64,000 bases of DNA from Streptomyces spinosisporus. GTDB taxonomy: Bacteria; Actinomycetota; Actinomycetes; Streptomycetales; Streptomycetaceae. The DNA is taken from positions 1 through 64,000 of the forward strand of contig NZ_JALDAX010000018.1 of the NCBI RefSeq assembly GCF_022698145.1. Reading direction: 5' to 3'. The position numbers and the translations under genes are program-made. Each line of letters opens with the position of its first letter. The stretch's first letter is position 1. This document shows positions 16,214-24,890 of this stretch, one piece after another. The notes beneath the pieces were generated by a model, which was not told where the DNA came from, searched no databases, and saw only the letters and a list, made by a program, of their open reading frames with translations.

Positions 16214-16852
16214 TCACGCTTTAAAGAGCAGAAGGAAGACTAGATAGAGAAGCCCTGTGCCGGCGCTGGCTCCCACGACCTGGGACATGCGCGTGTAGTA
16301 CATGCGGACGATCTCATCGGGCGTCAGTCGGGTCTGACGCTTGATATAGGTGTTGCTCACGGATGCCCGCAAGTCAATCTGCGGGTCCGAGCCGTCGACC
16401 AGCATGATGTACGTCAATGTCTGGCCCTGGTGCAGAGGTGTCGCAGGGCTCAGGCTAAGGGCGTTGGTGTCGACGGTGGCTGGCAGTACCCGCTGCGATG
16501 TAGGCCGTGACGTTTCGTTGAGGACAGCGATCACTTCGGCCGTGGAAGTGATTTCTATGGGTCGGCCATTGAATTGCGCGGGTTCCAGATCCTTGTTGCC
16601 GACGTTGGAGAGGTCGATCTCCACCACATGCGGGTTGCTCAGCGTTGTGCTTCCGTGCGTGATGGTCAAAGCGCCGCGTGCGGCAGTATGCGTGACAGTG
16701 CTGACGCGCGCTGACCAATAGATCCGGCGTCGTGGCCAGACTGCCCGGTAGCCGAGCCAGCCGATGAAGAGGGCGGTCGGGATCGCGAGCATGGCCCCTA
16801 CCGCCCCCAAGGCCGTCCAGAAGGTCTCGCTCGGCGCCGCGATGATGGTCAT
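16214..16852 (-). CDS. Membrane protein of unknown function
   Basis: The 212-residue product has one hydrophobic helix near the N-terminus (about residues 10-38) and one at the very C-terminus (about 190-212, VVGASAGTGLLYLVFLLLF). Between them is a soluble domain with a predicted beta-rich character (VEIDLSNVGNKDLEPAQFNG and later segments). The gene looks intact. The start at ATG 16852 has no strong Shine-Dalgarno. It lies between transposase and ANTAR remnants. No family or function was recognised. Confidence 0.75.
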   Translation of the reverse strand: MTIIAAPSETFWTALGAVGAMLAIPTALFIGWLGYRAVWPRRRIYWSARVSTVTHTAARGALTITHGSTTLSNPHVVEIDLSNVGNKDLEPAQFNGRPIEITSTAEVIAVLNETSRPTSQRVLPATVDTNALSLSPATPLHQGQTLTYIMLVDGSDPQIDLRASVSNTYIKRQTRLTPDEIVRMYYTRMSQVVGASAGTGLLYLVFLLLFKA

Positions 16853-16939
16853 GACAGATCGTTATACCGGTCAACGTACTCGGCTGAGTAGCAAGGACCC
16901 TGGCGGAACTGGTCAGAAGATTCTCGACTCGGGCGGCCT

Positions 16940-17350
16940 TGGGTAGTCGCCGGCTGGCAGCGACGAGCAGGACGCGTTTCCTCAGGAGAGAGGATCCTGC
17001 GCGGCCCGCCATCTGCCTCTTGATCGATTTGAGGTCTGTGCCGAGGCCCTCTACGACGCCCGAGTTGAAGCGGCTGGTCAGCCCTGGACGACGGTTCCGA
17101 GATCGGTGCGGAGGTTGCAGGCGAAGTTGCGGATCACCGGAAGCTCGGCGTGCTCGACGCGTCCGATCCATCCGGGCAGCCGCCGGGCACCGTCCAGCCG
17201 GTCCATGATCTTGGCGAACTCGCGGACATGACTCGCGGTGTCGCTCAACTCCGGACAATAGTCGCGGAGTTGCTTGAGGCAGAGGGCTTCCTCGCTGATT
17301 CCTCGGCTCGCGTTGCTCGTGGTCGCCGCCAACCGACCCGGTACGCAAAC
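16940..17350 (-). pseudogene. ISL3-family transposase C-terminal remnant
   Basis: Reading leftward, one frame gives EEALCLKQLRDYCPELSDTA, FAKIMDRLDGARRLPGWIG and ELPVIRNFACNLRTDLGTVV. After a frameshift near 17085 it gives TSRFNSGVVEGLGTDLKSIK and RQMAGRAGSSLLRKRVLLVA. This is the end of an ISL3 transposase (NSGxVEG, KxxKRQMxGRA, LLRxRxLL). The N-terminus is missing and no inverted repeats were found. Confidence 0.75.
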
Positions 17351-17365
17351 CGCGACAGCGGGCAC

Positions 17366-17757
17366 AGTGCGGGCGGAGCAATGGTTGCGGCCCGGGGCGG
17401 ACGCCGACGGAAGCCGTGAGAGCGATCACTTCAATGTGGGCCCTGGCGAGGCAGTCCGGTGCCTGGCCGACGCGGCATCCTACTTGCCACGAGGGGTTCA
17501 GCCAATCAGTGTCAGCTTTACCCGAAGTCGCTTGCCCTGCCCGGCGCGCAGTATCAAACGCCCCAGCTCGGCGGTTTTGGCGCGGAGCCGAGAGTCCAGG
17601 TGCCGTCCTCGCAGCGCAGCGTCACAGACCACTCACTCGCTGGGTGTACAAACAGCGCCGCAGCCCACAACCGCTACCTCGTGAACAAGGACTTCAAGGT
17701 CATCGGCTGGGAGCAACCCGCTCGCGGGCGCACCGCTTCATGAACATGTTGCGAGCT
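17366..17757. other. Intergenic stretch, nothing recognised
   Basis: No gene was recognised between the ISL3 remnant and the terminator of the IclR gene. Open frames here show no family pattern. Confidence 0.4.
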
Positions 17758-17789
17758 GTGGCCCCTGGCGATGAGTCGCCAGGGGCCAC
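17758..17789 (-). terminator. Strong hairpin terminator after the IclR gene
   Basis: GTGGCCCCTGGCGA and TCGCCAGGGGCCAC form a perfect 14-bp stem around the loop TGAG. It lies 9 bases beyond the stop of the IclR-type gene on the minus strand. There is no U tract, as is usual in Streptomyces. Confidence 0.85.
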
Positions 17790-17798
17790 ACGGCTCCT

Positions 17799-18611
17799 CT
17801 ATCCCTGTTTTCCCCGGCCGGGCCCACTCCGGTAACTCCCCAGCGCACGCGAGACGTCCTCAGCGGCCACCTTCACCGCCTCGATCAGCTCAGCCGACCT
17901 GCCCGGCTGCGCCGCTCGCGTCTTGAGCACCGGAACGTTCACCGCGGCGACGACCTCGCCGGTGTGATCCCGCACGGGCGCTGCAACGGCCCACACGTCC
18001 TGCTCGGTCTCCTCGTCGTTGATCGCGTAGCCCTGCTCACGCACCAGCGCCAGCCGTCGCATGAACTCCTCCGGACCATCCGACGCATTCGGGCCGCCGG
18101 CCGGCCAGTGCGCGGACTCAGGCAACATCGCCGCGACCTCGTTCTCGGGAAGCCACGCCAGCAACGCCTTGCCCGATGCCCGACCGTCCCACGCGGGGCT
18201 GCGGTGACCGATCGGGCTGAAGATCTTGATGACGCTCTGGCTCTCCCGCCGGTCGACGAACACCACATCACCGGCAGCCAGAACCGTGAGCTGGGTGGCT
18301 TCCCCCGTGCGTTCCCGCAACGTGTCGAGCGGACCGCCGGCAGCAGCGATCAGGTCGTTGCCCTGCACCGCGACAGCTGCCAACCTCACCACCTGGTAGT
18401 GCGGCGCGAACTTGCCGCTGCTCGCGCTGTACCGCACGAATCCGTGCTGTTCCAGCACGTTCAGCAACCGCCGGACCGTACTGGTCGCCAGATCCAGTCC
18501 GGTGCTGATCTCGGCGACTGACAACGCCGGCCGCTCGAAGGAAAACATCTCCAGCACAGCGAGCATGCGCTCGGCTGAGCGCACCGGCTGTCCTGTGGAT
18601 TGCTTGGGCAT
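17799..18611 (-). CDS. IclR-family transcriptional regulator
   Basis: This 270-residue protein has an N-terminal winged helix (about 10-70; LSVAEISTGLDLATSTVRRL is the helix-turn-helix) and a C-terminal IclR effector domain with typical blocks GRASGKALLAWLPE and VREQGYAINDEETEQDVWAV. IclR proteins bind small acids or their derivatives and usually control adjacent catabolic genes. ATG 18611 is preferred because GAAGGGG lies just upstream; GTG 18617 is an alternative. It stands downstream of the CoA-enzyme operon (18999-27849) on the same strand with a 387-base gap, so it is probably transcribed separately and regulates that operon. Confidence 0.9.
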   Translation of the reverse strand: MPKQSTGQPVRSAERMLAVLEMFSFERPALSVAEISTGLDLATSTVRRLLNVLEQHGFVRYSASSGKFAPHYQVVRLAAVAVQGNDLIAAAGGPLDTLRERTGEATQLTVLAAGDVVFVDRRESQSVIKIFSPIGHRSPAWDGRASGKALLAWLPENEVAAMLPESAHWPAGGPNASDGPEEFMRRLALVREQGYAINDEETEQDVWAVAAPVRDHTGEVVAAVNVPVLKTRAAQPGRSAELIEAVKVAAEDVSRALGSYRSGPGRGKQG

Positions 18612-18617
18612 CCCCAC

Positions 18618-18998
18618 CCCTTCGCCGCCTCAGTGGTACGCGCATGATTATGTCCGACGCCCCCAACCTCACACAGCAAGGGCACACTGCAGCAGCACGG
18701 CCCACGAGACGGTCCGCTCCTCATGCCGGCACCAGTCGCTCCCGCGAGCCGGAAGCCGGCCGGCAGGAAGGTCCGCGCGAAGCCTTCCGGCCCATCGCTG
18801 AGGCGACCGTTGATGGGCCTGCCGGGCCGACGCGATCCGGAATCCAGCGGTGTTGGACGACCGATCTCCTCCGCCCTTGAGCGCTTGTAGGCGGGGCCAG
18901 TGAGGGGACGCATGCTGTTCGGTGATCATGCTTTCGGCGCTTCCTGAATGTTGACGTGCCGGTGCGTCCTCACGTTGTCCGGGTTCGCCCGCGGCAGC
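18618..18998. other. Intergenic stretch, presumed promoter of the IclR gene
   Basis: No gene was recognised. The minus-strand open frame across it has no domain signature. No clear operator palindrome or terminator for the thiolase gene was found. Confidence 0.4.
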
Positions 18999-20222
18999 TC
19001 ACATACCTTCGAGCAGCATGGCGACGCCCTGCCCGACCCCCACGCACAGGGCGGCCAGCCCGTGACGGGCGCCTTCGCGCTCCATCCGCCTCATGAGCGT
19101 GAGGAGGATGCGAGCCCCCGAGCAGCCGAGGGGATGCCCCAGTGCCAGGGCGCCGCCGTCCGTGTTCACCTTGTCCTCCTGGAGTGCGAGGCGGCGCATC
19201 ACGGCGATCGTCTGGGCGGCAAAGGCCTCGTTGATCTCGACGGCATCCAGATCATCGACGTGCCAGCCGACGCGGGCGAGCGCCTTCTGGGCGGCCGGAA
19301 CCGGACCGAGACCCATGAGCGCGGGCTGCACACCGGCCGCCGCCGAGGTGACGATGCGCGCCCTGGGGGTGAGTCCATATCCCTCGACCGCCGCTCGACC
19401 GGCCACGACGACCGCGGATGCGCCGTCCGAGAGCGGCGAGGACGAACCGGCGGTGACGATGCCGTCCGGCCGGAAGACGGTGCGCAGCTTTCCCAGTTGG
19501 GCCAGGTTCGTCGAGGGACGGGGGCCTTCGTCTCGTGTCACCTCTCCGTCCGGTGTGGGCACCGGCACGATCTCGTCGTCGAAGCGGCCGGCGTTCTGCG
19601 CAGCGACCGCACGCTGATGACTGCGCAACGCGAACTGGTCCGATTCCGCCCGAGTGATGCCGTCCAGCGCGGCAACCTCTTCCGCCGTCTCCCCCATCGA
19701 CAGGGTGACTTCTCCGTGTGCGGGGCCTGTGCCGTCGCCGCTGCCCCGGTCCATGGCCTCGAAGCGCGGGTTGACCAGGCGCCAGCCCAAAGCGGTGTCG
19801 TGGATGGCTCCGGGCCTGGCCCATGGGGTGCCCGGCTTCTCCATCACCCACGGGGCGCGGGTCATCGACTCCACTCCCCCGGCCACGATCAGGTCCGCCT
19901 CGCCCGCGCGGATCGCCTGTGCGGCGGAGGCGACGGCGGTCAGTCCGGACGCACACAGACGGTTGACCGTGTGGCCGGGAACGCTGTCGGGCAGGCCGGC
20001 GAGCAACACGGCCATTCTGGCCACATTGCGGTTGTCCTCACCGGCCTGGTTCGCGGCGCCGAGGATCACCTCGTCGACGGCGTGCGAGGGAATGGTGCTG
20101 CGTGCAACTGCCTCCTTGACGACCAGCGCTGCCAGGTCGTCGGGGCGCACGGACGCCAGAGCGCCACCGTAGCGGCCCTGCGGCGTGCGAGCGCCGTCGA
20201 TCAGATACACCTCGGTTGACAT
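18999..20222 (-). CDS. Acetyl-CoA acetyltransferase-type thiolase
   Basis: This enzyme cleaves a 3-ketoacyl-CoA with CoA. The protein has 407 residues and all thiolase active-site blocks: nucleophile Cys90 in VNRLCASGL, the GGVESMTRAPWVM block, ALALGHPLGCSGAR with the catalytic His, and the late Cys in CVGVGQG. ATG 20222 is preceded by GAAGGTGG. It is the last gene of the nine-gene leftward operon and would release acetyl-CoA or a shortened acyl-CoA at the end of the pathway. Sequence alone cannot decide between acetoacetyl-, beta-ketoadipyl- and other 3-ketoacyl-CoA substrates. Confidence 0.9.
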   Translation of the reverse strand: MSTEVYLIDGARTPQGRYGGALASVRPDDLAALVVKEAVARSTIPSHAVDEVILGAANQAGEDNRNVARMAVLLAGLPDSVPGHTVNRLCASGLTAVASAAQAIRAGEADLIVAGGVESMTRAPWVMEKPGTPWARPGAIHDTALGWRLVNPRFEAMDRGSGDGTGPAHGEVTLSMGETAEEVAALDGITRAESDQFALRSHQRAVAAQNAGRFDDEIVPVPTPDGEVTRDEGPRPSTNLAQLGKLRTVFRPDGIVTAGSSSPLSDGASAVVVAGRAAVEGYGLTPRARIVTSAAAGVQPALMGLGPVPAAQKALARVGWHVDDLDAVEINEAFAAQTIAVMRRLALQEDKVNTDGGALALGHPLGCSGARILLTLMRRMEREGARHGLAALCVGVGQGVAMLLEGM

Positions 20223-20262
20223 CGGAGCCCACCTTCGGACGGGTCGTGTGCGATCTTCGCGA

Positions 20263-21042
20263 CTAGTGCCAGAACTGCTGAGCATCGGGGCGGCGGCGGT
20301 CCGCGAAGGAAGCGCCCATTTCATGGGCCTCCTTCGTGGTGAGGTAGAGCGTCAAATACTGGTCGTGGGCCATGCGTGCCTGGCCCGAGACACCGTTGTG
20401 GCGCGCGGAGAAAGCCGCCTTCAGACCTCCTATGGCCAGCGGGCTGCGGGCGGCGACCTCCTGTGCCACCTCGGCAGCGTGCCGACGCAGTTCCGCCGCG
20501 GGGACCACGTCGTTCACCAGCCCCATGTCCCGGGCTTCCTGCGCGGAGTACTTGCGGTTGAGGTACCACATCTCCTTGGCCCGCTTGCGGCCGATGGTTT
20601 CCTCCAGGTACCAGCTGCCGTATCCGGCGTCGAAGCTGCCCACCATCGGCCCGACCTGACGGAAGACGGCGTGGTCCGCCGCGACGGTCAGATCGCACAC
20701 CGTGTGCAGGACGTTGCCGCCACCGACGGCGTAGCCGTTCACGGCGGCGATGACCGGCTTGGGAATGGTGTCGATGGCCTGATACACGTCGATGATCGGC
20801 AGGACCTGGGACTGATCGAGGAAGGACATGTCCTCGTGCTCGCCGCCGATGCAGAAGAACTTCTCACCGGCTCCGGTGAGGACCGCCGACCGCAGTTCCC
20901 GGTCCAGCCTGAACCTCTGGAGGGCGTCGATCAACTCCAGGCAGGTCTGGGGCCGGAACTTGTTCCCGTTGTCCGGCCGGTTGAGGGTGAGGGTCAGGAC
21001 CGGTCCGTCCCGGTCGACGAGAATGTCCTCGTAGTCGTTCAT
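20263..21042 (-). CDS. Crotonase-fold enzyme of the MenB/BadI type
   Basis: This 259-residue crotonase has the subfamily blocks NRPDNGNKF, GGGNVLHTVCDLTVAADHAV, FRQVGPMVGSFDAGYGSWYL and AKEMWYLNRKYSAQEARDMG. In dihydroxynaphthoyl-CoA synthase (MenB) the Asp and Ser of the SFDAGYGS block are catalytic; they are present here (D138, S143). The C-terminal Tyr that MenB contributes from a neighbouring subunit is not visible (the end is FWH). BadI, which hydrolytically opens 2-ketocyclohexanecarboxyl-CoA, shares the same blocks. No other menaquinone genes are nearby, and the CoA-enzyme neighbours favour a ring-opening or related carbon-carbon reaction. It overlaps the next gene upstream by 4 bases. 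Confidence 0.8.
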   Translation of the reverse strand: MNDYEDILVDRDGPVLTLTLNRPDNGNKFRPQTCLELIDALQRFRLDRELRSAVLTGAGEKFFCIGGEHEDMSFLDQSQVLPIIDVYQAIDTIPKPVIAAVNGYAVGGGNVLHTVCDLTVAADHAVFRQVGPMVGSFDAGYGSWYLEETIGRKRAKEMWYLNRKYSAQEARDMGLVNDVVPAAELRRHAAEVAQEVAARSPLAIGGLKAAFSARHNGVSGQARMAHDQYLTLYLTTKEAHEMGASFADRRRPDAQQFWH

Positions 21043-21905
21043 CGTGCTTCCTTCGAAGAAGTGCGGAAGCCCTGGCCGTTCTTGGTGCCCAGGTGACCGG
21101 CGGCCACCATCTGGGCCAGCAGCGGCGGCGGGGCGAAGCGAGGGTCGAGCGTGGCTTCGTAGGCGGACAGGGTGGCGTGCCGGTGTACGTCGAGGCCGAT
21201 CAGATCGAGCAGTTCCAGTGGTCCGAGACGGTGCCCCAGGCCGAGGCGTACCGCGGTGTCGATGTCCTCGGCATCGGCCAGTTCGTCGTCGTAGGCCTGG
21301 ATGACATCGTTGAGGTAGGGCATCAGCAGGCGGTTGACGAGGAATCCGGGCCGGTCCTTCACCACGACCGGGTCCTTGCCGATGTCGGTGGTGAAGGCGG
21401 TGAGTAGGCGTACGACCTCAGGGTCGGTCTGCAGGGCGCGGACCACCTCGACGACTCGCATCAAGGGGGCGGGATTGAAGAAGTGCAGGCCCGCGAAGCG
21501 CCGCGGATGCGGCACCGCGGTGGCCAGGCCCGTCACCGACAGGGCGGACGTGTTGGTGACGATGACGGCATCCTCGCGGACCACGTCCGCCACCTCGCTC
21601 AGCAACGCCCGCTTGACGTCGGGACGTTCGGTGACCGCCTCGATGACCAGATCGGTGTCCGTGTGCCCGGCGACCTCGGTGGTTCCCTGAACCCGGGCCA
21701 GGACGTCCGCGCGCTGTTCGTCGGTGAGCTTGCCGCGTCGCACACCACCGTCGAGGAAGTCCGACATGGCGGCGAGACCGGCTTCGAGTCGCTCCTGGCT
21801 CGCCTCCAGGACGGTGACCTGGCGGCCGGACTGCGCCACAACCTGGGCGATGCCCACGCCCATCGTGCCGAATCCCAGTACCGCGACATGCGGATAGACG
21901 GTCAT
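21039..21905 (-). CDS. 3-hydroxyacyl-CoA dehydrogenase (first copy)
   Basis: This 288-residue NAD-dependent dehydrogenase has the nucleotide loop VAVLGFGTMGVGIAQVVAQS near the N-terminus, then IEAVTERPDVKRALLSEV, TNTSALSVT, the catalytic His in GLHFFNPAPLMRVVEVV, and GFLVNRLLMPYLNDVI. These are typical of PaaH/HbdA-like stand-alone enzymes. ATG 21905 was chosen because GAAGGAG precedes it; ATG 21944 would overlap the upstream stop but lacks a Shine-Dalgarno. It is only about half identical by eye to the neighbouring dehydrogenase, so the two probably act on different intermediates. Confidence 0.9.
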   Translation of the reverse strand: MTVYPHVAVLGFGTMGVGIAQVVAQSGRQVTVLEASQERLEAGLAAMSDFLDGGVRRGKLTDEQRADVLARVQGTTEVAGHTDTDLVIEAVTERPDVKRALLSEVADVVREDAVIVTNTSALSVTGLATAVPHPRRFAGLHFFNPAPLMRVVEVVRALQTDPEVVRLLTAFTTDIGKDPVVVKDRPGFLVNRLLMPYLNDVIQAYDDELADAEDIDTAVRLGLGHRLGPLELLDLIGLDVHRHATLSAYEATLDPRFAPPPLLAQMVAAGHLGTKNGQGFRTSSKEAR

Positions 21906-21940
21906 AGGGGCTCCTTCGTGAGAGATGGCCGGTGTGGCGG

Positions 21941-22819
21941 TCATGATCCGAACAGCCGGTTGTCGTCGTACGTGTAGAAGCCGGTGCCGGTCTTCCGTCC
22001 CAGGTCGCCGGCAGCGATCATGCGGTCGACCATGGGCGGGGGGAAGAACCGCGGATCACGCAGCTGTTCGTACAGGCGCATGGCGACCTGCCGGTGGATG
22101 TCGAGGCCGACGATGTCGAGCAGTTCGAAGGGACCCATCGGATGCCCCAGGGCTCCCTTGACCGCGGTGTCGATGGACTGCACCGTGCCGAGCCCGGATT
22201 CCAGCGCGTCGATGCAGCTGTTCTCCCAGGGGATGAGGAACCGGTTGAGGATGAAACCGGGCCTGTCCTTGGTCACGATGGTCGTCTTGTCGAGCGAGGC
22301 CAGGAAGTCCGTGGTTGCGTCGTGCGCCCAGTCGGCCGTGTGCCGTCCGTCCGCCACCTCGACCAGCTTCATCAGCGGCGCCGGATTGCAGTAGTGCGTG
22401 CCGATCACGCGCTCGGGCCGGGAGGACCCCGCGGCGATCGCCGTCACGGACAGGGTGGAGGTGTTGGTGTGGAACAGCGTGCGCTCGGAGACGATGCCGT
22501 CGAGCCGGCCGAACAGTTCCTGCTTCACAGAGAGGTCCTCGACGACGGCCTCGATCACGATGTCCGTTCGGGCGAGTTCGTCGAGGTCGGTCGTGCCGCT
22601 GGTGTTGGCCTTGGCTGCCGCGCCCGCCTCGGGGCTGAGCTTGCCCAGTGCGGCGCTCTTGTCGAGGAAGTCCGCGACCCGGCCGAGGCCTTGCTTCACC
22701 CTGGCGTCGTCCAGGTCGTACAGGAGGGTGCGGTGGCCCGCGCGGGCACTCACTACGGCGATGCCGGAGCCCATGGTGCCCGAGCCGAGCACCGCCACGG
22801 TGCGCTGGTGGAAAGTCAC
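21941..22819 (-). CDS. 3-hydroxyacyl-CoA dehydrogenase (second copy)
   Basis: The 292-residue product has VAVLGSGTMGSGIAVVSARA, IEAVVEDLSVKQELFGRLDG, TNTSTLSVT, the active-site block GTHYCNPAPLMKLVEVADG and GFILNRFLIPWENSCIDALE. It starts at GTG 22819, overlapping the upstream enoyl-CoA hydratase stop (GTGA), with AGAAGGGA in front. In the active-site block the residues after His are YC where the first copy has FF, which hints at a different substrate pocket. It is part of the leftward CoA-enzyme operon. Confidence 0.9.
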   Translation of the reverse strand: MTFHQRTVAVLGSGTMGSGIAVVSARAGHRTLLYDLDDARVKQGLGRVADFLDKSAALGKLSPEAGAAAKANTSGTTDLDELARTDIVIEAVVEDLSVKQELFGRLDGIVSERTLFHTNTSTLSVTAIAAGSSRPERVIGTHYCNPAPLMKLVEVADGRHTADWAHDATTDFLASLDKTTIVTKDRPGFILNRFLIPWENSCIDALESGLGTVQSIDTAVKGALGHPMGPFELLDIVGLDIHRQVAMRLYEQLRDPRFFPPPMVDRMIAAGDLGRKTGTGFYTYDDNRLFGS

Positions 22820-23640
22820 TTCGGTTCCCTTCTGATGTACGGCTTCTTCGCCGTGGGCTCTCGCTCGAAGTCCGCGGTGCGGCGGCCGAGGAACGCCGCG
22901 ACGCCCTCGTCGGACTCCGGTCCCCCCACGGCCATGGCGGCCAACGCGGCCTCCAGGGCGAGTCCGGTCTCCACCGGCGCGTCCTGTCCCTCGCGGACGG
23001 CTTGCAGGACGAAGCGGCAGGCCTGGGGGCCGTTCCGGCTGATCTCCTCGGCGAGCGACACCGCCGTGGGCAGCAGTTCGTCCGGCACCGTGGGTGGCAG
23101 TACTGACAGGCCCAGTTGATGGGCACGCCACGCGTCGACGCGTCGCCCCGTGAGCATGAGGTACCGAGCGACGGCGGGGCTCACCGCCCTCAGCAGGCGC
23201 TGCGTGCCGCCGAAGCCGGGGATCAGGCCGAGGCGTGTCTCGGGCAGTCCGAGCGAGGCGTTCTCGGACAGCAGCGCGAAGTCGCAGGCGAGGGCGAGTT
23301 CGAACCCGCCGCCGAGTGCGACCCCGTTGACCGCGGCGATCACCGGGATGCCGCTGTGTTCCAGCCGGCGCAGAGCCTGCTGTCCGGCCTGCAGGAAGGC
23401 ATGCGCCTCGGGCACGTCCATGACGGACAGCGCCTCCAGGTCGGCGCCGGCGCTGAAGGCCTTGGAGCCGGCTCCGGTGATGACGACGGCACGGGTGACG
23501 CCGTCCGACGCCAGTTCGTCGATCGTCGCGCCGAGCTGGGTCAACAGCTGTGCGTTCAGGGCGTTGTGCACGTGGGGCCGGTTGATGCGCAGGACGCAGA
23601 CCCTGTCCCGGCGTTCCGTCTCGATCAGGGCTTCGCTCAT
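22816..23640 (-). CDS. Enoyl-CoA hydratase/isomerase
   Basis: The 274-residue protein is a classical crotonase. Both catalytic Glu residues of true hydratases are present: the Glu in GGGFELALACD and the Glu in SLGLPETRLGLIPGFGGTQR. The oxyanion-hole block AFSAGADLEAL is also present. It should add water to a 2-enoyl-CoA, giving the substrate for one of the two adjacent dehydrogenases. ATG 23640 overlaps the stop of the CoA-transferase gene by 4 bases. Confidence 0.9.
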   Translation of the reverse strand: MSEALIETERRDRVCVLRINRPHVHNALNAQLLTQLGATIDELASDGVTRAVVITGAGSKAFSAGADLEALSVMDVPEAHAFLQAGQQALRRLEHSGIPVIAAVNGVALGGGFELALACDFALLSENASLGLPETRLGLIPGFGGTQRLLRAVSPAVARYLMLTGRRVDAWRAHQLGLSVLPPTVPDELLPTAVSLAEEISRNGPQACRFVLQAVREGQDAPVETGLALEAALAAMAVGGPESDEGVAAFLGRRTADFEREPTAKKPYIRREPK

Positions 23641-24872
23641 CGTCCTGTCCCCCGGTGCTCGATGACCTCGATGGCCCCGCTCGCGGCGAGAGTCTCGATG
23701 TCCTTTGAGCTGAATCCGTGCTCGCGCAGCACCTCGGCGGTGTGTGCGGAGCGTTCGGGGCTCGCGCTGTTGCGCGGCCGTTTCACCGATGCGAGACGGA
23801 ACGGGCTGTGCACGCTGTGCATGCGCCCGTCGGTCCCGGGCACGGGGAGCAGTGCGCCGCGCGCGGTGACCTGCGGGTCGGCGACCACTTCGGAGAGCCC
23901 CTGCACCAACGAGCAGGGCACCTGTGCCTCGGCGAGCACACCGAGCCACTCCTTGGCCGGGCGCTTTCGAAGGCGCGCCTCGACCTCTTGCACGATGACA
24001 CCTCGGTGGTGGCGCCGCCCCTCGTTGTCGGCGAGGGTCTTGTCAGCGGCGAGGTGGGGCAGGCCCACGGCGTGGCAGAAGCGCATCCACATCGCGTCGT
24101 TGCCGATCGCGACGGCCAGTTCGCGGTCCGCGGTCGAGAAGGTCTGGTAGACGGCGAGGACCGAGTCGGTGCCGCCGCTCGGGGCCGGCTCCGGCGCCCC
24201 CGCGAGATAGGCCGCGATGCGGGGCGCCATGAGAGCGAGGTCGCAGTCGAGCAGGGACATGTCGATCAGGTCGCCGGTGCCTTGCTCGCGTTGGCGCACC
24301 ACGGCCGCGCTGATGGCGAGGGCGGCACACATGCCGGTGACGATGTCGGACAGTGCGGTGGAGACCCGCTGTGGTGTGCCGCCTTCCGCGCCGGTGACGG
24401 ACATCAGACCGGAGCGGGCCTGCGCGACCAGGTCGTAGCCGGGCAGCAGCCGGTCGGGGCCGGTCAGGCCGAATCCCGAGATCGCGCAGTAGATGAGACG
24501 GGGGAAGCCCTGTCGCAGGGTGTCGGGGTCGATCTTGGCGGACTGCAGCTTCGCTGGGTTGAGGTTCTCGATGAAGACGTCGGCCGTGGCGAGCAGGGTG
24601 CGCAGCGTCGTCAGTCCGTCCGGTTGCCGCAGATCAATGCCCACCGACCTCTTGTTGCGGTTCGCGGAGGCGAACCAGGCCGATCGGGAGTCGACGAAGG
24701 GCGGCCCCCACCAGCGGGCGTCGTCTCCGGTACGGGGTCGTTCGACCTTGATGACGTCGGCGCCGAGGTCGGCCAGATACATGGCGGCGGTCGGGCCTGC
24801 GTAGGACGTCGTGAGATCGATGACCTTGAGGCCGGCCAGTGGACCTGGGCCAGGTTCTCGTTCAGGTTGCAT
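23637..24872 (-). CDS. CaiB/BaiF-family CoA-transferase (first copy)
   Basis: This 411-residue class III CoA-transferase has the N-terminal block VIDLTTSYAGPTAAMYLADL and GADVIKVERPRTGDDAR, NRNKRSVGIDL, and CAISGFGLTGPDRLLPGYDL. The probable catalytic Asp lies in ALSDIVTGM. Such enzymes move CoA from a donor thioester to a carboxylic acid. The operon has no acyl-CoA ligase, so this gene and the next one are the likely entry points that activate the substrate. A GAGGG site lies about 11 bases before ATG 24872. Confidence 0.88.
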   Translation of the reverse strand: MQPEREPGPGPLAGLKVIDLTTSYAGPTAAMYLADLGADVIKVERPRTGDDARWWGPPFVDSRSAWFASANRNKRSVGIDLRQPDGLTTLRTLLATADVFIENLNPAKLQSAKIDPDTLRQGFPRLIYCAISGFGLTGPDRLLPGYDLVAQARSGLMSVTGAEGGTPQRVSTALSDIVTGMCAALAISAAVVRQREQGTGDLIDMSLLDCDLALMAPRIAAYLAGAPEPAPSGGTDSVLAVYQTFSTADRELAVAIGNDAMWMRFCHAVGLPHLAADKTLADNEGRRHHRGVIVQEVEARLRKRPAKEWLGVLAEAQVPCSLVQGLSEVVADPQVTARGALLPVPGTDGRMHSVHSPFRLASVKRPRNSASPERSAHTAEVLREHGFSSKDIETLAASGAIEVIEHRGTGR

Positions 24873-24890
24873 GAGGTACGTCCCTCGGCT

